64,000 bases of DNA from Hydrogenovibrio sp965140365 (GCA_965140365.1 OZ223196.1); one strand, 5' to 3'; shown: positions 7,613-16,542, numbered from the stretch's first letter. The notes: a model not told the origin generated them from the letters alone. Made by a program: numbers and translations.

Positions 7613-8374
7613 TCAAAATTGTAAGTCGGCGATGCTGTCGAGAATGTGGGCGTTTTCGGGTAAAAGAGCTTCATCGCTGGGTTTGTATTTCCCGGTGCGC
7701 ACCAAGCTGGCTTGCAGCCCGGCATCAATCGCGCCTTGCACGTCGCCGATGACGTCGTCGCCGATCATCAAACATTCTTCCGGCTGAAATCCGGTGGAGG
7801 CCACCACCTGTTCGAAAAAGGCCCGGTCGGGTTTGCCCATAATAATGGCTTCCACGCCGCTGGCCCATTCCAACGCATGAATGAACACACCGGCATCAAG
7901 TTTAAAGCCTTCGGCATCCTTGTAATATTTGTTCTTGCCGATGCCGATTAACGGAAAACCGGCTTCCACCAAATTGAAAGCTTGGTTGAGGGTGTGATAA
8001 TTCAAACCGTCTTGGGCGTCGCCCAGCAGCACGCAATTGGGGTCAGTTTGGTCGATGTCGGTGAATTCGGTTTTCAGATTCGGGTGAATTAGGCAATAAG
8101 GCCGCAGTTGGTGCTGTTGAATATACGCTTTGGCCGCTCTCGGCGCGGTGAACAATTCCGAGGGTGAAAAGTCGAACCCGAGCGTATGGAGCTGTTGCAG
8201 AATCATCTCCGACGATTGGCTGGCGGTGTTGGTGACGAAACGCAGAGTGTAGCCTTGTTCGCGTGCTCGGCGGATGGCGTCAACGGCGCCCGGAATAGCT
8301 TGGGTGCCGATGTACAGCACGCCGCTGAGGTCGAACAGAATGGCTTTGAGTGCGGACGAAAATCGAGCGGTCAT
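7613..8374 (-). CDS. HAD-superfamily IIA phosphatase (LHPP/NagD-like)
   Basis: A 253-residue phosphatase of HAD subfamily IIA. The first motif reads FDLSGVLY (Asp15, Ser17): the usual second Asp is replaced by Ser, as in the LHPP/TIGR01458 group. Motif II is VTNT, and the C-terminal MIGDDVIGDVQGA holds the metal-binding Asp residues. The chosen ATG has GGAGGT 5 bases upstream; a GTG six bases earlier overlaps that ribosome site. The substrate is unknown; relatives act on phospho-amino acids or pyrophosphate. It stands alone, with a CCAGGCCTGG copy touching its stop codon. Confidence 0.82.
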   Translation of the reverse strand: MTARFSSALKAILFDLSGVLYIGTQAIPGAVDAIRRAREQGYTLRFVTNTASQSSEMILQQLHTLGFDFSPSELFTAPRAAKAYIQQHQLRPYCLIHPNLKTEFTDIDQTDPNCVLLGDAQDGLNYHTLNQAFNLVEAGFPLIGIGKNKYYKDAEGFKLDAGVFIHALEWASGVEAIIMGKPDRAFFEQVVASTGFQPEECLMIGDDVIGDVQGAIDAGLQASLVRTGKYKPSDEALLPENAHILDSIADLQF

Positions 8375-8631
8375 AGACACCTCCGGTTGGATGGTTTCTC
8401 TAAGTTTTTATGGTACCAAAGTGTCCGCTATAAAAAAGTTTTTTACTGCTATTTCAAGGCATTGTCATAGTTTTCGCTTGAAAAAAATATCATTTTCATT
8501 AATCTGTTAAAACTGTTTGTATTGTTTTTTATACGATTGTTTACGTAACTCAAGGCATTTCTCAAAGACGAGAGCACCGATAAAGGTATCCATTGGTTGA
8601 TAAGCCGTTTTGGCTTTCATAGGAGGCAAGC

Positions 8632-9813
8632 ATGCGTCACTCGACTGTCTTGGCCGACAAGGAAGTTCGTGCTGGTACTTTGGTTTCCGGCCGCTTAGGA
8701 AAAGCGGCGGATTTTCTCGAATCTCAACTGGCGAAAGCCGGTCTCACCGTGAACGGTTCCAACCCCTGGGACCCGCAAATCCATAATGCCCAAACCTACT
8801 GGCGGGTGTTGCGCGACGGCACGCTCGGGGCCGGGGAAAGTTACATGGATCACTGGTGGGACTGCGAACAACTGGACGAAATGATTACCCGCGCCATGAC
8901 CGCCAAACTGGACGAATCCTTGACCGGGCGCTGGATCTTCATCAAACATTGGCTGATGGCGCGTTTGACGAATATGCAATCGGAAAAGCGCGCCTATCAA
9001 GTTGGTGAGCAACATTATGACGTCGGCAATGACCTCTACGAAGCCATGCTGGACCCGACTATGGCCTATTCCTGCGGTTATTGGAAAAACGCCGACAGCC
9101 TGCATCAGGCCCAAGAAGCCAAGTTGGACTTGATTTGCCAGAAACTGGAGTTGCAACCCAATGAAACGGTGCTTGATATTGGGTGTGGTTGGGGCAGTTT
9201 CGCCGAATTGGCGGCGCGTAAATACGGCGTGCATGTTACCGGATTGACCATTTCGCGTGAACAGCAACAGCTCGCCGAACAGCGTTGCAAAGACTTGCCG
9301 GTGACCATTGAACTCAAAGACTACCGTAAAATGGAAGGCACGTTTGACAAGCTGGTGTCCATCGGCATGTTCGAACACGTCGGGCCAAAAAATTACGACA
9401 CCTATATGCGCACCGCTTACGACTTGATGAAGGACGATGGCATTTTCGTACTGCACACCATCGGTAGCGACAAGTCGTTTTACGGCACTAATCCGTGGAT
9501 TCACAAATACATTTTCCCCAACGGTTCCATTCCGTCGTTGGCGCAAATCAATCAGGCGGCGGAGCCTTATTTTGTGGTGGAAGACGTGCACAATTTCGGG
9601 CCGGATTACGACCGGACATTGATGGCGTGGCAACGCAATTTCGACCAGGCCTGGCCGGATTTGCAAGACCGTTACGACAGCCGTTTTTATCGGATGTGGA
9701 ATTATTATCTGAAAATTTCCGCCGGGGCTTTCCGAAGCCGCTCCTTACAACTCTATCAAGTGGTGCTGCGAAAACGCCTGACGCCGCTGGACCCCTACCA
9801 CAGCAAACGTTAA
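8632..9813 (+). CDS. cfa: Cyclopropane-fatty-acyl-phospholipid synthase
   Basis: Transfers a methylene group from S-adenosylmethionine to cis double bonds of membrane phospholipid acyl chains, a stress and stationary-phase modification. The 393-residue length fits the family. The AdoMet site VLDIGCGWGSF is at about residues 178-188. The N-terminal lipid-binding domain (residues 1-130) and the QVGEQHYDVGNDLYEAMLD region are typical. AGGAGG lies just upstream of the ATG. A single-gene unit, closed by a terminator. A CCAGGCCTGG copy lies inside the gene and is read as Gln-Ala-Trp. Confidence 0.95.
   Translation: MRHSTVLADKEVRAGTLVSGRLGKAADFLESQLAKAGLTVNGSNPWDPQIHNAQTYWRVLRDGTLGAGESYMDHWWDCEQLDEMITRAMTAKLDESLTGRWIFIKHWLMARLTNMQSEKRAYQVGEQHYDVGNDLYEAMLDPTMAYSCGYWKNADSLHQAQEAKLDLICQKLELQPNETVLDIGCGWGSFAELAARKYGVHVTGLTISREQQQLAEQRCKDLPVTIELKDYRKMEGTFDKLVSIGMFEHVGPKNYDTYMRTAYDLMKDDGIFVLHTIGSDKSFYGTNPWIHKYIFPNGSIPSLAQINQAAEPYFVVEDVHNFGPDYDRTLMAWQRNFDQAWPDLQDRYDSRFYRMWNYYLKISAGAFRSRSLQLYQVVLRKRLTPLDPYHSKR
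9645..9654. repeat. CCAGGCCTGG copy inside cfa
   Basis: An exact copy in coding sequence, read in frame as Gln-Ala-Trp. Confidence 0.9.
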
Positions 9814-9837
9814 TTTAAACCGTTTCCTTTCTTTATT

Positions 9838-9862
9838 GCCGGTCTTTTTTGGCCGGCGTTTT
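9838..9862 (+). terminator. Terminator after cfa
   Basis: GCCGG and CCGGC pair around a T-rich loop, followed by GTTTT. Confidence 0.65.
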
Positions 9863-9907
9863 CTGGTTTTCATGAAAAAATAATCCGGTCTCTTCGTCTT
9901 TCTATAT

Positions 9908-9926
9908 ATTAATGATAATTCTTTTT
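9908..9926. promoter_or_regulatory. Fur-box-like site upstream of the type I secretion operon
   Basis: ATTAATGATAATTCTTTTT matches the 19-bp Fur consensus at 13 positions, with a very good left half (AATGATAAT) and a poor right half. It lies 43 bases before the ABC transporter start, where it would cover a promoter. Iron control of this operon is inferred from it. Confidence 0.5.
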
Positions 9927-9968
9927 GTTTTTATTTAAAATAGAAGCCTATTTTTACTGGGAAGTGGT

Positions 9969-11708
9969 ATGTCGAATAAAAGTTCGGTGAACGAAATTTT
10001 TGAAGCTATTCAGAAAAGCCGATCGGCTTTTTTGTCGATTGGTGCTTTCAGTGCCGTTGTGAATATCTTGATGTTGGTGCCGGCCATTTACATGTTGCAG
10101 GTCTACGATCGGGTGCTGGTGTCTCGCAATGAAACAACGCTTCTTATGTTGACGTTGATAATGGTCGGGCTGTTTTTGTTGATGAGTTTAATCGAGCGTA
10201 TTCGAGGCATGGTGGCGATTCGAATTGGAGCGAAATTCGATATGGATTTGAACAGCCGTATTTATACCGCGGCCTTTAGAGCCAATTTGAAAAGCGGTGA
10301 TTTCAATGCTTCTCAGGCCATGCGGGATCTCACAACGCTTCGGCAGTTCATCACCGGGTCGGCATTGTTCGCATTTTTTGATGCGCCTTGGTTTCCGGTG
10401 TATTTAGCGGTCATTTTTTTGTTTGACCCTCTGCTGGGGTGGTTTGCATTGGGTGGAACCATAGTGTTGATCGGGTTGGCTTTTTTGAATGAGTGGCTCT
10501 CATCCAAGCCGCTGAAGTCTGCAGAAGAATTATCGATTCAATCCAATCAAATTGCCGGATCGACTTTGCGAAATGCCGAGGTGATTGAGGCTATGGGTAT
10601 GTTGCCCGCGTTACGAAAGCGTTGGTTTCACAAGCATGAAGCCTTCTTGGATCAACAACGGATTGCCAGTGAAAAATCCACTTCCGTAACGTCGGCAACC
10701 CGAGGCACTCGTATTGCCTTGCAATCGCTGGTCTTGGGGCTGGCGGCACTGTTGGTTTTAGAAGGTGAAATCAGTGCCGGCATGATGATTGCCGCGTCCA
10801 TTTTAATGGGGCGGGCGCTGAGCCCGATTGAAAGTGTGATCGGTGCCTGGAAGCAATGGAGTGGCGCGCGACAAGCCTACCAGCGGTTGCATGAGTTGTT
10901 AACGGCGTTTCCGCTTGAAGAAAAGCAGCTCTCGCTACCGCGCCCGACTGGCAAGTTAAAAATCGAAAACGTGACCGCGGTTGCGCCAGATAGTCGCACG
11001 TTGGTTTTGTCCGGAGTCAGTTGCCGTTTAAACCCGGGGGAAGTGATGGGCGTGATTGGACCCTCCGGGTCGGGAAAAAGTACTTTGGCGCGGTTGGCCG
11101 TGGGTATTTGGTCGGCGGTTTCCGGTAAGGTTCGGCTCGACGGGGCGGATTTATACCGCTGGAATAAAGAAGAGCTGGGCAGTGCCATCGGTTATTTGCC
11201 ACAGGATGTAGAACTCTTTGCCGGCAGCATCAGCGAGAACATTGCCCGTTTTGGAGAGGTGGATTCGGAAAAGGTGGTTGAAGCGGCGCAACTGGCTGGC
11301 GTTCATGACTTGATTTTGCACTTCCCGCAAGGTTATGACACCCAACTGGGAGACGGCGGAGCTGGTTTATCGGGCGGACAAAAGCAACGCATTGGCTTGG
11401 CCCGCGCACTCTATGGTAATCCGGTGCTGGTGGTGTTGGACGAACCAAATTCAAACTTGGACGAAGCCGGCGAGGCGGCTTTGCTGAATGCCGTTAGCCG
11501 GTTAAAAGAACGTCATTGTTCCGTTTTGATCATTACACACCGACAGCCTATTTTGAAGGCCGCTACGCATTTGCTGATGTTACAAAAAGGCAAAGTGGTC
11601 GCTTTCGGTCCCGCGGAAGATGTCTTATCCAAATTGGCTAATCGGCCTGAAAAAAGGGCCTCCAAACCGGCTGCCAGCCCTTATAAGATGGCGTATGCCC
11701 AATCTTAA
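9969..11708 (+). CDS. Type I secretion ABC transporter, HasD/PrtD family
   Basis: Inner-membrane ATPase/permease of a type I secretion system, 579 residues, the normal length. The N-terminal membrane domain has the family start (KSRSAFLSIGAFSAVVNILML) and about six membrane segments to residue 300. The nucleotide-binding domain shows Walker A GPSGSGKST (about 365), signature LSGGQKQR (about 466) and Walker B VLVVLDEP (about 487). No N-terminal peptidase C39 domain, so it exports cargo with uncleaved C-terminal signals. The membrane-fusion partner follows after 13 bases. The HasA-like protein at 1272-2201 is the plausible cargo. A TolC-type outer-membrane partner is not in the window. Confidence 0.92.
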   Translation: MSNKSSVNEIFEAIQKSRSAFLSIGAFSAVVNILMLVPAIYMLQVYDRVLVSRNETTLLMLTLIMVGLFLLMSLIERIRGMVAIRIGAKFDMDLNSRIYTAAFRANLKSGDFNASQAMRDLTTLRQFITGSALFAFFDAPWFPVYLAVIFLFDPLLGWFALGGTIVLIGLAFLNEWLSSKPLKSAEELSIQSNQIAGSTLRNAEVIEAMGMLPALRKRWFHKHEAFLDQQRIASEKSTSVTSATRGTRIALQSLVLGLAALLVLEGEISAGMMIAASILMGRALSPIESVIGAWKQWSGARQAYQRLHELLTAFPLEEKQLSLPRPTGKLKIENVTAVAPDSRTLVLSGVSCRLNPGEVMGVIGPSGSGKSTLARLAVGIWSAVSGKVRLDGADLYRWNKEELGSAIGYLPQDVELFAGSISENIARFGEVDSEKVVEAAQLAGVHDLILHFPQGYDTQLGDGGAGLSGGQKQRIGLARALYGNPVLVVLDEPNSNLDEAGEAALLNAVSRLKERHCSVLIITHRQPILKAATHLLMLQKGKVVAFGPAEDVLSKLANRPEKRASKPAASPYKMAYAQS

Positions 11709-11721
11709 CGAAGGAATGCTC

Positions 11722-13071
11722 ATGACGTTATTTAAATTTCCTCGCCGCGTGTCCCGAAAAGAAGTCAATTCTTCCTCAAAAGCGCTTTCGAGTTTGCCAC
11801 AAGATCCGAAGCCCTATGTGGTGACCGGTTGGATGATTGTATTGTTCGGTGTTATCGGTTTTCTCGGTTGGTCGGCATTCGCGCCCTTGGACAAAGGGGT
11901 TTCCGTCACGGGGACCGTGATTGTCGAAGGGCGGACTAAAACCGTACACCACTTGGATGGTGGCCAAATTGAAGCCATTTTGGTGAATGATGGCGAGCCG
12001 GTCACCGCCGGGCAGCTCATGATTCGTATGAACGACACGCGGGCACGTTCTAAAGTTGAAGGGTTGCGCTTACAACTGGATAAAAATCTGGCGTTGTTGG
12101 CGAGGTTGAAATCGGAAAGCGAAGGCTTGGAAGGGATTCATTTTCCAGAGGCTTTGCAGGGACGGGATGAAACGCGTGAAATCATGCGTTCGCAAAAACG
12201 TTTGTTTGAAACCCGAAAACGGATTTTGGCCGGACGTTTAGCCAGTTTTGATGAATTGATGGCCGGTTACGGCTCGCAACTCCAGGGGGTTAAAGAAAGT
12301 AAAGTCAGTCGAGAACTGCAACGTAAAGCCTTGAAAGAGCAGTTGCAGGGCATGTACGAACTGGAATCTAGAGGTTATGTCGCCAAAAACCGCATTTTAG
12401 AAATGGAGCGTTTGCATGAACAGATTAACGGTGCCATTTCGGAAGATATTGGGCAGATTGGTCAATTGCAACGTCAGTTGCAACAAATGAAGTTGAATAA
12501 ACAATCCCAAAAAGAAGAGTTTTTGCGGGAGGTGCACGATATGTTGGCTGAAACGGAGGTGAAAGTTCAGGATTTAACCCAGCAGTTGCACGCGGCACAG
12601 TATGAATTGGCCAATACCCGTGTTGTCGCGCCGTCTTCTGGAACCGTGGTGAACTTGAGTGTGTTTACCGAAGGCGGATTCATTGATCCGGGAGCGCATT
12701 TATTGGATATCGTTCCAGCCCAAGATCAATTGCAAGTGGAAGCACAGGTTCCGGTGAACTTAATCGACAAAGTACATCCCGGCTTGCCGGTTACCTTAAT
12801 GTTTTCGGCGTTTAACCAGAGTGTGACGCCACAGGTTCCGGCTGAGTTGGAAATGGTCTCGGCAGATCGCTTGGTGGATAACCAGACCGGGCAGCCGTAT
12901 TACCGAGTGCAGGCTAAAGTCAACAACGAGGGTATGGCGGAATTGAAGGGGCAGCAATTACGCCCCGGCATGCCGGTGGAAGTGTTTATTCGCCTGGGCG
13001 AACGGACATTGATGTCGTATCTGTTTAAACCGATGTTAGATCGAACTAGAACGGCTCTTGTTGAAAAATAA
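11722..13071 (+). CDS. Type I secretion membrane-fusion protein, HlyD/HasE/PrtE family
   Basis: Periplasmic adaptor that joins the ABC transporter to a TolC-type channel. I chose ATG 11722 (AAGGA 6 bases upstream), giving 449 residues; an in-frame ATG at 11716 is too close to the ribosome site. One membrane helix at about 35-55 is followed by the HlyD signature GTVIVEGRTKTVHHLDGG, a long alpha-helical coiled-coil hairpin (about 115-300) and a beta-barrel domain. It is in an operon with the ABC transporter upstream and the DUF454 gene downstream. Confidence 0.92.
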   Translation: MTLFKFPRRVSRKEVNSSSKALSSLPQDPKPYVVTGWMIVLFGVIGFLGWSAFAPLDKGVSVTGTVIVEGRTKTVHHLDGGQIEAILVNDGEPVTAGQLMIRMNDTRARSKVEGLRLQLDKNLALLARLKSESEGLEGIHFPEALQGRDETREIMRSQKRLFETRKRILAGRLASFDELMAGYGSQLQGVKESKVSRELQRKALKEQLQGMYELESRGYVAKNRILEMERLHEQINGAISEDIGQIGQLQRQLQQMKLNKQSQKEEFLREVHDMLAETEVKVQDLTQQLHAAQYELANTRVVAPSSGTVVNLSVFTEGGFIDPGAHLLDIVPAQDQLQVEAQVPVNLIDKVHPGLPVTLMFSAFNQSVTPQVPAELEMVSADRLVDNQTGQPYYRVQAKVNNEGMAELKGQQLRPGMPVEVFIRLGERTLMSYLFKPMLDRTRTALVEK

Positions 13072-13092
13072 CCATTTTAAGGAGTGATGCTG

Positions 13093-13560
13093 ATGCGCGA
13101 AGAAGGTGAAATTAAAAGACAAGACGGGATGCTCGACACCGAGAGTGATTCGATAGCCATTCAGGCGGAGCGATTTTCAGCTCCGGTGCGTTGGTTGTTA
13201 ATGGGGTTAGCTCTAATCAGTTTAGGAGTCGGTTTTATCGGATTATTTTTGCCCGGCTTACCCACCACCGAGTTTGTTTTATTGGCCGCTTGGGCGGCAA
13301 GTTTGAGTTCTCCAAAATTGTATCGTTGGATTGTCGAACATAAACAATTGGGGCCATTATTGAAACACTGGAAAAAGGGGCAATTACCACGCAAGGCAAA
13401 ATGGATGGCTACTTTTACGATGAGTTTGGCAGCCGTTTTGATGATCGTGACTCATTTCCCGTTAGGTGTGTGGGGAACTTTAGCCTTGCTTTGCATGGCC
13501 GGTGTGCTTGTTTGGTTGTGGTTAAAGCCGGAACCGGGCGAAGAGCTTGAACTAACCTAA
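13093..13560 (+). CDS. YbaN-like inner-membrane protein, DUF454 family
   Basis: A 155-residue membrane protein. The core motif LGVGFIGLFLPGLPTTEFVLLAAW is the DUF454 hallmark, with three predicted membrane helices and a charged C-terminus. The function of the family is unknown. I chose ATG 13093 because AAGGAG lies 8 bases upstream; GTG 13084 and ATG 13087 overlap the ribosome site. It sits 21 bases after the HasE-like gene and 11 before the rhombosortase, so it is probably co-transcribed with both. Confidence 0.85.
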   Translation: MREEGEIKRQDGMLDTESDSIAIQAERFSAPVRWLLMGLALISLGVGFIGLFLPGLPTTEFVLLAAWAASLSSPKLYRWIVEHKQLGPLLKHWKKGQLPRKAKWMATFTMSLAAVLMIVTHFPLGVWGTLALLCMAGVLVWLWLKPEPGEELELT

Positions 13561-13571
13561 AGGAAGAGTGT

Positions 13572-14159
13572 ATGGAGGATTCGATAGCCTTGCGGAAAGC
13601 ACCGTTTACGTTCGACTTTTGGTTAGGTTGGATTGGGCTGGTGGTTTTTATGTTGTTTTTACAGTTATGGCAATTGCAGGCCCCCTTATCCTATTCGCAA
13701 TCGGGTTTGGCATCCGGTGAAATTTGGCGTCTGGTTTCTGCCCATTTTGTGCATTTGAGCTGGCCGCACGTTTGGTTGAACGTGGCGGGACTCAGTGTGT
13801 GCGGCCTATTGAATCCGAAGATTTTCCGTCTGAAATTGCTGGCTCAATTGGCGTTCCTCAGCCTCGGTATCAGTATATTGCTTTGGCAATTTAATCACGA
13901 AGTGAGTCAATATGTCGGATTTTCAGGCGTTTTGTATGGACTGTTTTTGCTGGCGCTTTGGCCTTTACGAGAAGATTTGTTTTCTTTATTGATGCTTGTC
14001 GGTATTTTTTTCTGGGCGTTATGGCAATGGAAATTCGGGGTCCCAGCTGCGGAACAAAAACTCATCGGAGGTCAAGTGATTAGCATTGCTCACCTATATG
14101 GCTTAGGGTTAGCGGCCGTGTGGATTATGTTTGAAGCTTATCTGAACAAACGACATTGA
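13572..14159 (+). CDS. rrtA: Rhombosortase, rhomboid-family intramembrane serine protease
   Basis: Intramembrane protease of the rhombosortase type (195 residues), which processes GlyGly-CTERM proteins at the inner membrane. It shows the short rhomboid layout: HFVHLSWPHVWLN (His58, His61, His66, Asn70), the nucleophile motif GFSGVLYG (Ser118) and AHLYGLGL (His174). A GlyGly-CTERM protein is encoded at 2259-4205. It is the last gene of the plus-strand secretion operon; its 3' end overlaps the convergent thiD by 35 bases. The assignment is strong by motif and size. Confidence 0.88.
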   Translation: MEDSIALRKAPFTFDFWLGWIGLVVFMLFLQLWQLQAPLSYSQSGLASGEIWRLVSAHFVHLSWPHVWLNVAGLSVCGLLNPKIFRLKLLAQLAFLSLGISILLWQFNHEVSQYVGFSGVLYGLFLLALWPLREDLFSLLMLVGIFFWALWQWKFGVPAAEQKLIGGQVISIAHLYGLGLAAVWIMFEAYLNKRH

Positions 14160-14979
14160 TGGGCTCTTTTCGGTTGGCTGTGGATTGAGAATGATATTGA
14201 AAACGCAGGTCCTCCGACTGACTCAACCAATCGGTTAGATGCCGTTTGGCGTTGCCGACGGCCTCTTCCAATGTTTGGCCTTGCGCCAGGCCGGTGGCGA
14301 TGGCGGATGAAAATACACAGCCGGTACCGTGGGTGTGGGTGGTGGACACCCGCGGGCTGGAGAAGCGTTTCGGTTCGGACTTAACGCCGCGGGTTGACTG
14401 AATCAGAATATCGGTTGCCGTGTCGGCGTCGTTGCTGTGGCCGCCTTTGAGGACGGCGGCTTGAACCCCCATGTCAAACAATGTCTTTTCGATTTCAATC
14501 AGGTCGTCTACCGGCGTTTCCGGCGCACGGTTCAACAGGTGATTCAACTCCGGTAAATTGGGGGTGATGACGTCGGCCAGCGGAAACAATTTTTCCACTA
14601 GGGTGCTGACGGCGTCGGTCGCCAACAACGGGTGGCCGCTGGAGCTGACCAGTACCGTATCCAGCACCACGGCGTTGGGTGGATGGCGTTGCAACGTCGC
14701 GGCCACTACCTCAATCAATTCCGCATTGGCAAGCATGCCGATTTTGACGGCGTCGATTTGCACATCCTCGAACAAAGCCCGCAATTGGTGATGTAATGCC
14801 TCCGCCGATAAGGCTTCCACCTGCTGTACGCCCTGTGAATTTTGTGCCGTCACCGCGGTAATGGCACTGAAACCGTAACCGCCCAAGGCGTGGATGGTTT
14901 TCAGATCGGCTTGAATGCCGGCACCGCCGTAAGGGTCGGAACCCGCAATGGTCAAAACGGTTGGTGTGGTGGGACGCAT
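14125..14979 (-). CDS. thiD: Hydroxymethylpyrimidine/phosphomethylpyrimidine kinase
   Basis: Phosphorylates HMP and HMP-P to HMP-PP for thiamine synthesis. The 284-residue protein begins with VLTIAGSDPYGGAGIQADLKT, the ribokinase-like substrate and ATP loop, and carries HTHGTGCVFSSAIA near the C-terminus, with the anion hole and catalytic Asp/Cys region of the family. It is the last gene of the thiamine operon, 13 bases after thiE, and its final 35 bases overlap the convergent rhombosortase gene. Regulation is through the TPP riboswitch at the operon head. Confidence 0.95.
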   Translation of the reverse strand: MRPTTPTVLTIAGSDPYGGAGIQADLKTIHALGGYGFSAITAVTAQNSQGVQQVEALSAEALHHQLRALFEDVQIDAVKIGMLANAELIEVVAATLQRHPPNAVVLDTVLVSSSGHPLLATDAVSTLVEKLFPLADVITPNLPELNHLLNRAPETPVDDLIEIEKTLFDMGVQAAVLKGGHSNDADTATDILIQSTRGVKSEPKRFSSPRVSTTHTHGTGCVFSSAIATGLAQGQTLEEAVGNAKRHLTDWLSQSEDLRFQYHSQSTANRKEPINVVCSDKLQT

Positions 14980-14992
14980 ACAGGTTTATTCC

Positions 14993-15667
14993 TTATCGAA
15001 AGGTTGTCTCGTCATTGGGCCTTTTCGACCAGGCCTGGTAGTTTTCGGCAAACCGGGTTTGCAGGGTGTTGAGGTGTTCGGCGCAGTCGGCTTGATGCAA
15101 TTGTAACCCTTGAATCATCGCCACGCCATTCGCACCGGCCTGCACCACGGGCCCGAGTTGTTCCAACCCAATGCCGCCGATGGCGACCACCGGTATTGGC
15201 AGCGAACGGCTCCAATGGGTTAGGTTATTCAAACCGACCGCCGGATAATCGAGTTGTTTGCTTTGGGTGCCGAAAATCGGGCCGATGGCGAGATACGACG
15301 GTTGTAACGGTAAGGCGGTTTCGATTTCCGACGGATTGTGGGTGCTGACGCCAAGCCGTAAACCGGCTTTAAACAGGGCTTGGGCATCGGCGGTGTGCAA
15401 ATCTTCCTGGCCGAGATGAACGCCGTAAGCGCCCAGTTCGATGGCGATTTGCCAGTAATCGTTGATGAACAAACGGGCATTGTAGGTTTCCGCCAAGCGT
15501 ACGGTGGCGGCGAGCTCTTGGCGTAACGCCTCACCCTGCAAATCCTTAATGCGAATTTGCAGAGTGGTGATGCCGTTTTGGAAAAGCAAAGCGGCGTCTT
15601 TGGCGCGGTTGACCAACGGATAAAGCCCCAGCGGTTGCTCGGGCATTTGGCAAGATGGAAACTGCAT
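14993..15667 (-). CDS. thiE: Thiamine-phosphate synthase
   Basis: Joins HMP-PP and carboxy-thiazole phosphate to give thiamine phosphate. I chose ATG 15667 (224 residues): the frame stays open upstream, but that part overlaps thiG and shows no ThiE similarity. The TIM-barrel motifs are present: LQIRIKD near 40, FINDYWQIAIELGAYGVHLGQED, GVSTHNPSEI, IGPIFGTQSKQ and VAIGGIG. No clear ribosome site is seen, so translation may be coupled to thiG 37 bases upstream. A CCAGGCCTGG copy near the 3' end is read as Gln-Ala-Trp. Confidence 0.93.
   Translation of the reverse strand: MQFPSCQMPEQPLGLYPLVNRAKDAALLFQNGITTLQIRIKDLQGEALRQELAATVRLAETYNARLFINDYWQIAIELGAYGVHLGQEDLHTADAQALFKAGLRLGVSTHNPSEIETALPLQPSYLAIGPIFGTQSKQLDYPAVGLNNLTHWSRSLPIPVVAIGGIGLEQLGPVVQAGANGVAMIQGLQLHQADCAEHLNTLQTRFAENYQAWSKRPNDETTFR
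15029..15038. repeat. CCAGGCCTGG copy inside thiE
   Basis: An exact copy read as Gln-Ala-Trp near the ThiE C-terminus. A 9-of-10 relative (ending CTGC) lies at 15673-15682 in the thiE-thiG gap. Confidence 0.9.
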
Positions 15668-15704
15668 TTTGACCAGGCCTGCTTTCGTTAGGATGACACT
15701 AGAT

Positions 15705-16541
15705 CTAAGATTGATCTTGGTGCCAGAAAGGCGTGCCGACCACCGGAGTGGACGGCGCCGCCAGGTTGCGTTCCGGCATGGTGCCGGCTTGACGGCCGTA
15801 AAAACCGGCTTCCACCGCCGCTTTGAAGGCGCGCGCCATCTTTTCCGGTTGCGGTGACAAGGCCACGGCGGAATTGAGTAAAACACCGTCGTAACCCATT
15901 TCCAGCGCTTGAACCGCATGGGACGGTTTGCCGATACCGGCGTCCACAATCAGATTCAATTCCGGAAAGCGCTCTCGTAAGATGCTCAGGTTATAAGGGT
16001 TCATCAGTCCTTTGCCCGAGCCGATGGGTGAGCCCCACGGCATGAGAATCCGGCAACCGGCATCGACCAGTTTTTGCGCCAACACCAAATCGTCGGTGGT
16101 GTATGGGAATACCTCGAAACCGTCCTTGACCAGCGCTTCCGCCGCTTTGACCAGTTCGAAAGGGTCGGGTTGCAGCGTGTATTGGTCGCCGATGACTTCC
16201 AGTTTCACCCAGTGAGTTTGAAAGACTTCGCGTGCCATTTGCGCGGTGGTAATCGCTTCTTTGGCGGAGTGACAACCGGCGGTATTCGGCAGGACCTTGA
16301 CGTTCAGGTCTTGAATGCGTTGCCAGAAATCCTGTCCAGCGGCATCACCCGCCGCCTGACGGCGCAGGGACACCGTGACGATTTCCGAACCGGAAGCGTG
16401 CACGGAGGCTTGCATCGCCTGAGGTGATGAATACAGGGCGGAGCCGATCAACAAGCGGCTGTTCAGGGTTTCGCCTCCGATGTGCCAAGTCATCTCGTTT
16501 TGCGTGGAAAGGGTGTGTGTTGAACTTGTTTGTGCCGGCAT
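15705..16541 (-). CDS. thiG: Thiazole synthase
   Basis: Forms the thiazole phosphate from deoxyxylulose phosphate, ThiS thiocarboxylate and dehydroglycine. ATG 16541 has AAGGAGG just upstream and gives 278 residues, slightly longer than usual (about 255-265) through an N-terminal extension. Motifs include LNSRLLIGSALY, KLEVIGD (Schiff-base Lys), VFPYTTDD, MPWGSPIGSG and DAGIGKPSHA. It lies directly after thiS. Confidence 0.95.
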   Translation of the reverse strand: MPAQTSSTHTLSTQNEMTWHIGGETLNSRLLIGSALYSSPQAMQASVHASGSEIVTVSLRRQAAGDAAGQDFWQRIQDLNVKVLPNTAGCHSAKEAITTAQMAREVFQTHWVKLEVIGDQYTLQPDPFELVKAAEALVKDGFEVFPYTTDDLVLAQKLVDAGCRILMPWGSPIGSGKGLMNPYNLSILRERFPELNLIVDAGIGKPSHAVQALEMGYDGVLLNSAVALSPQPEKMARAFKAAVEAGFYGRQAGTMPERNLAAPSTPVVGTPFWHQDQS

Positions 16542-16542
16542 C

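Noticed and set aside
8695..9666. Long minus-strand open frame inside cfa
   Set aside because: The plus-strand cfa has clear family motifs; the antisense frame is a codon-structure shadow with His/Gln/Val-rich composition.
15668..15949. Upstream in-frame extension of thiE
   Set aside because: It overlaps thiG on the same strand and has low-complexity Arg/Trp-rich composition typical of a shadow frame; ThiE similarity starts near 15667.
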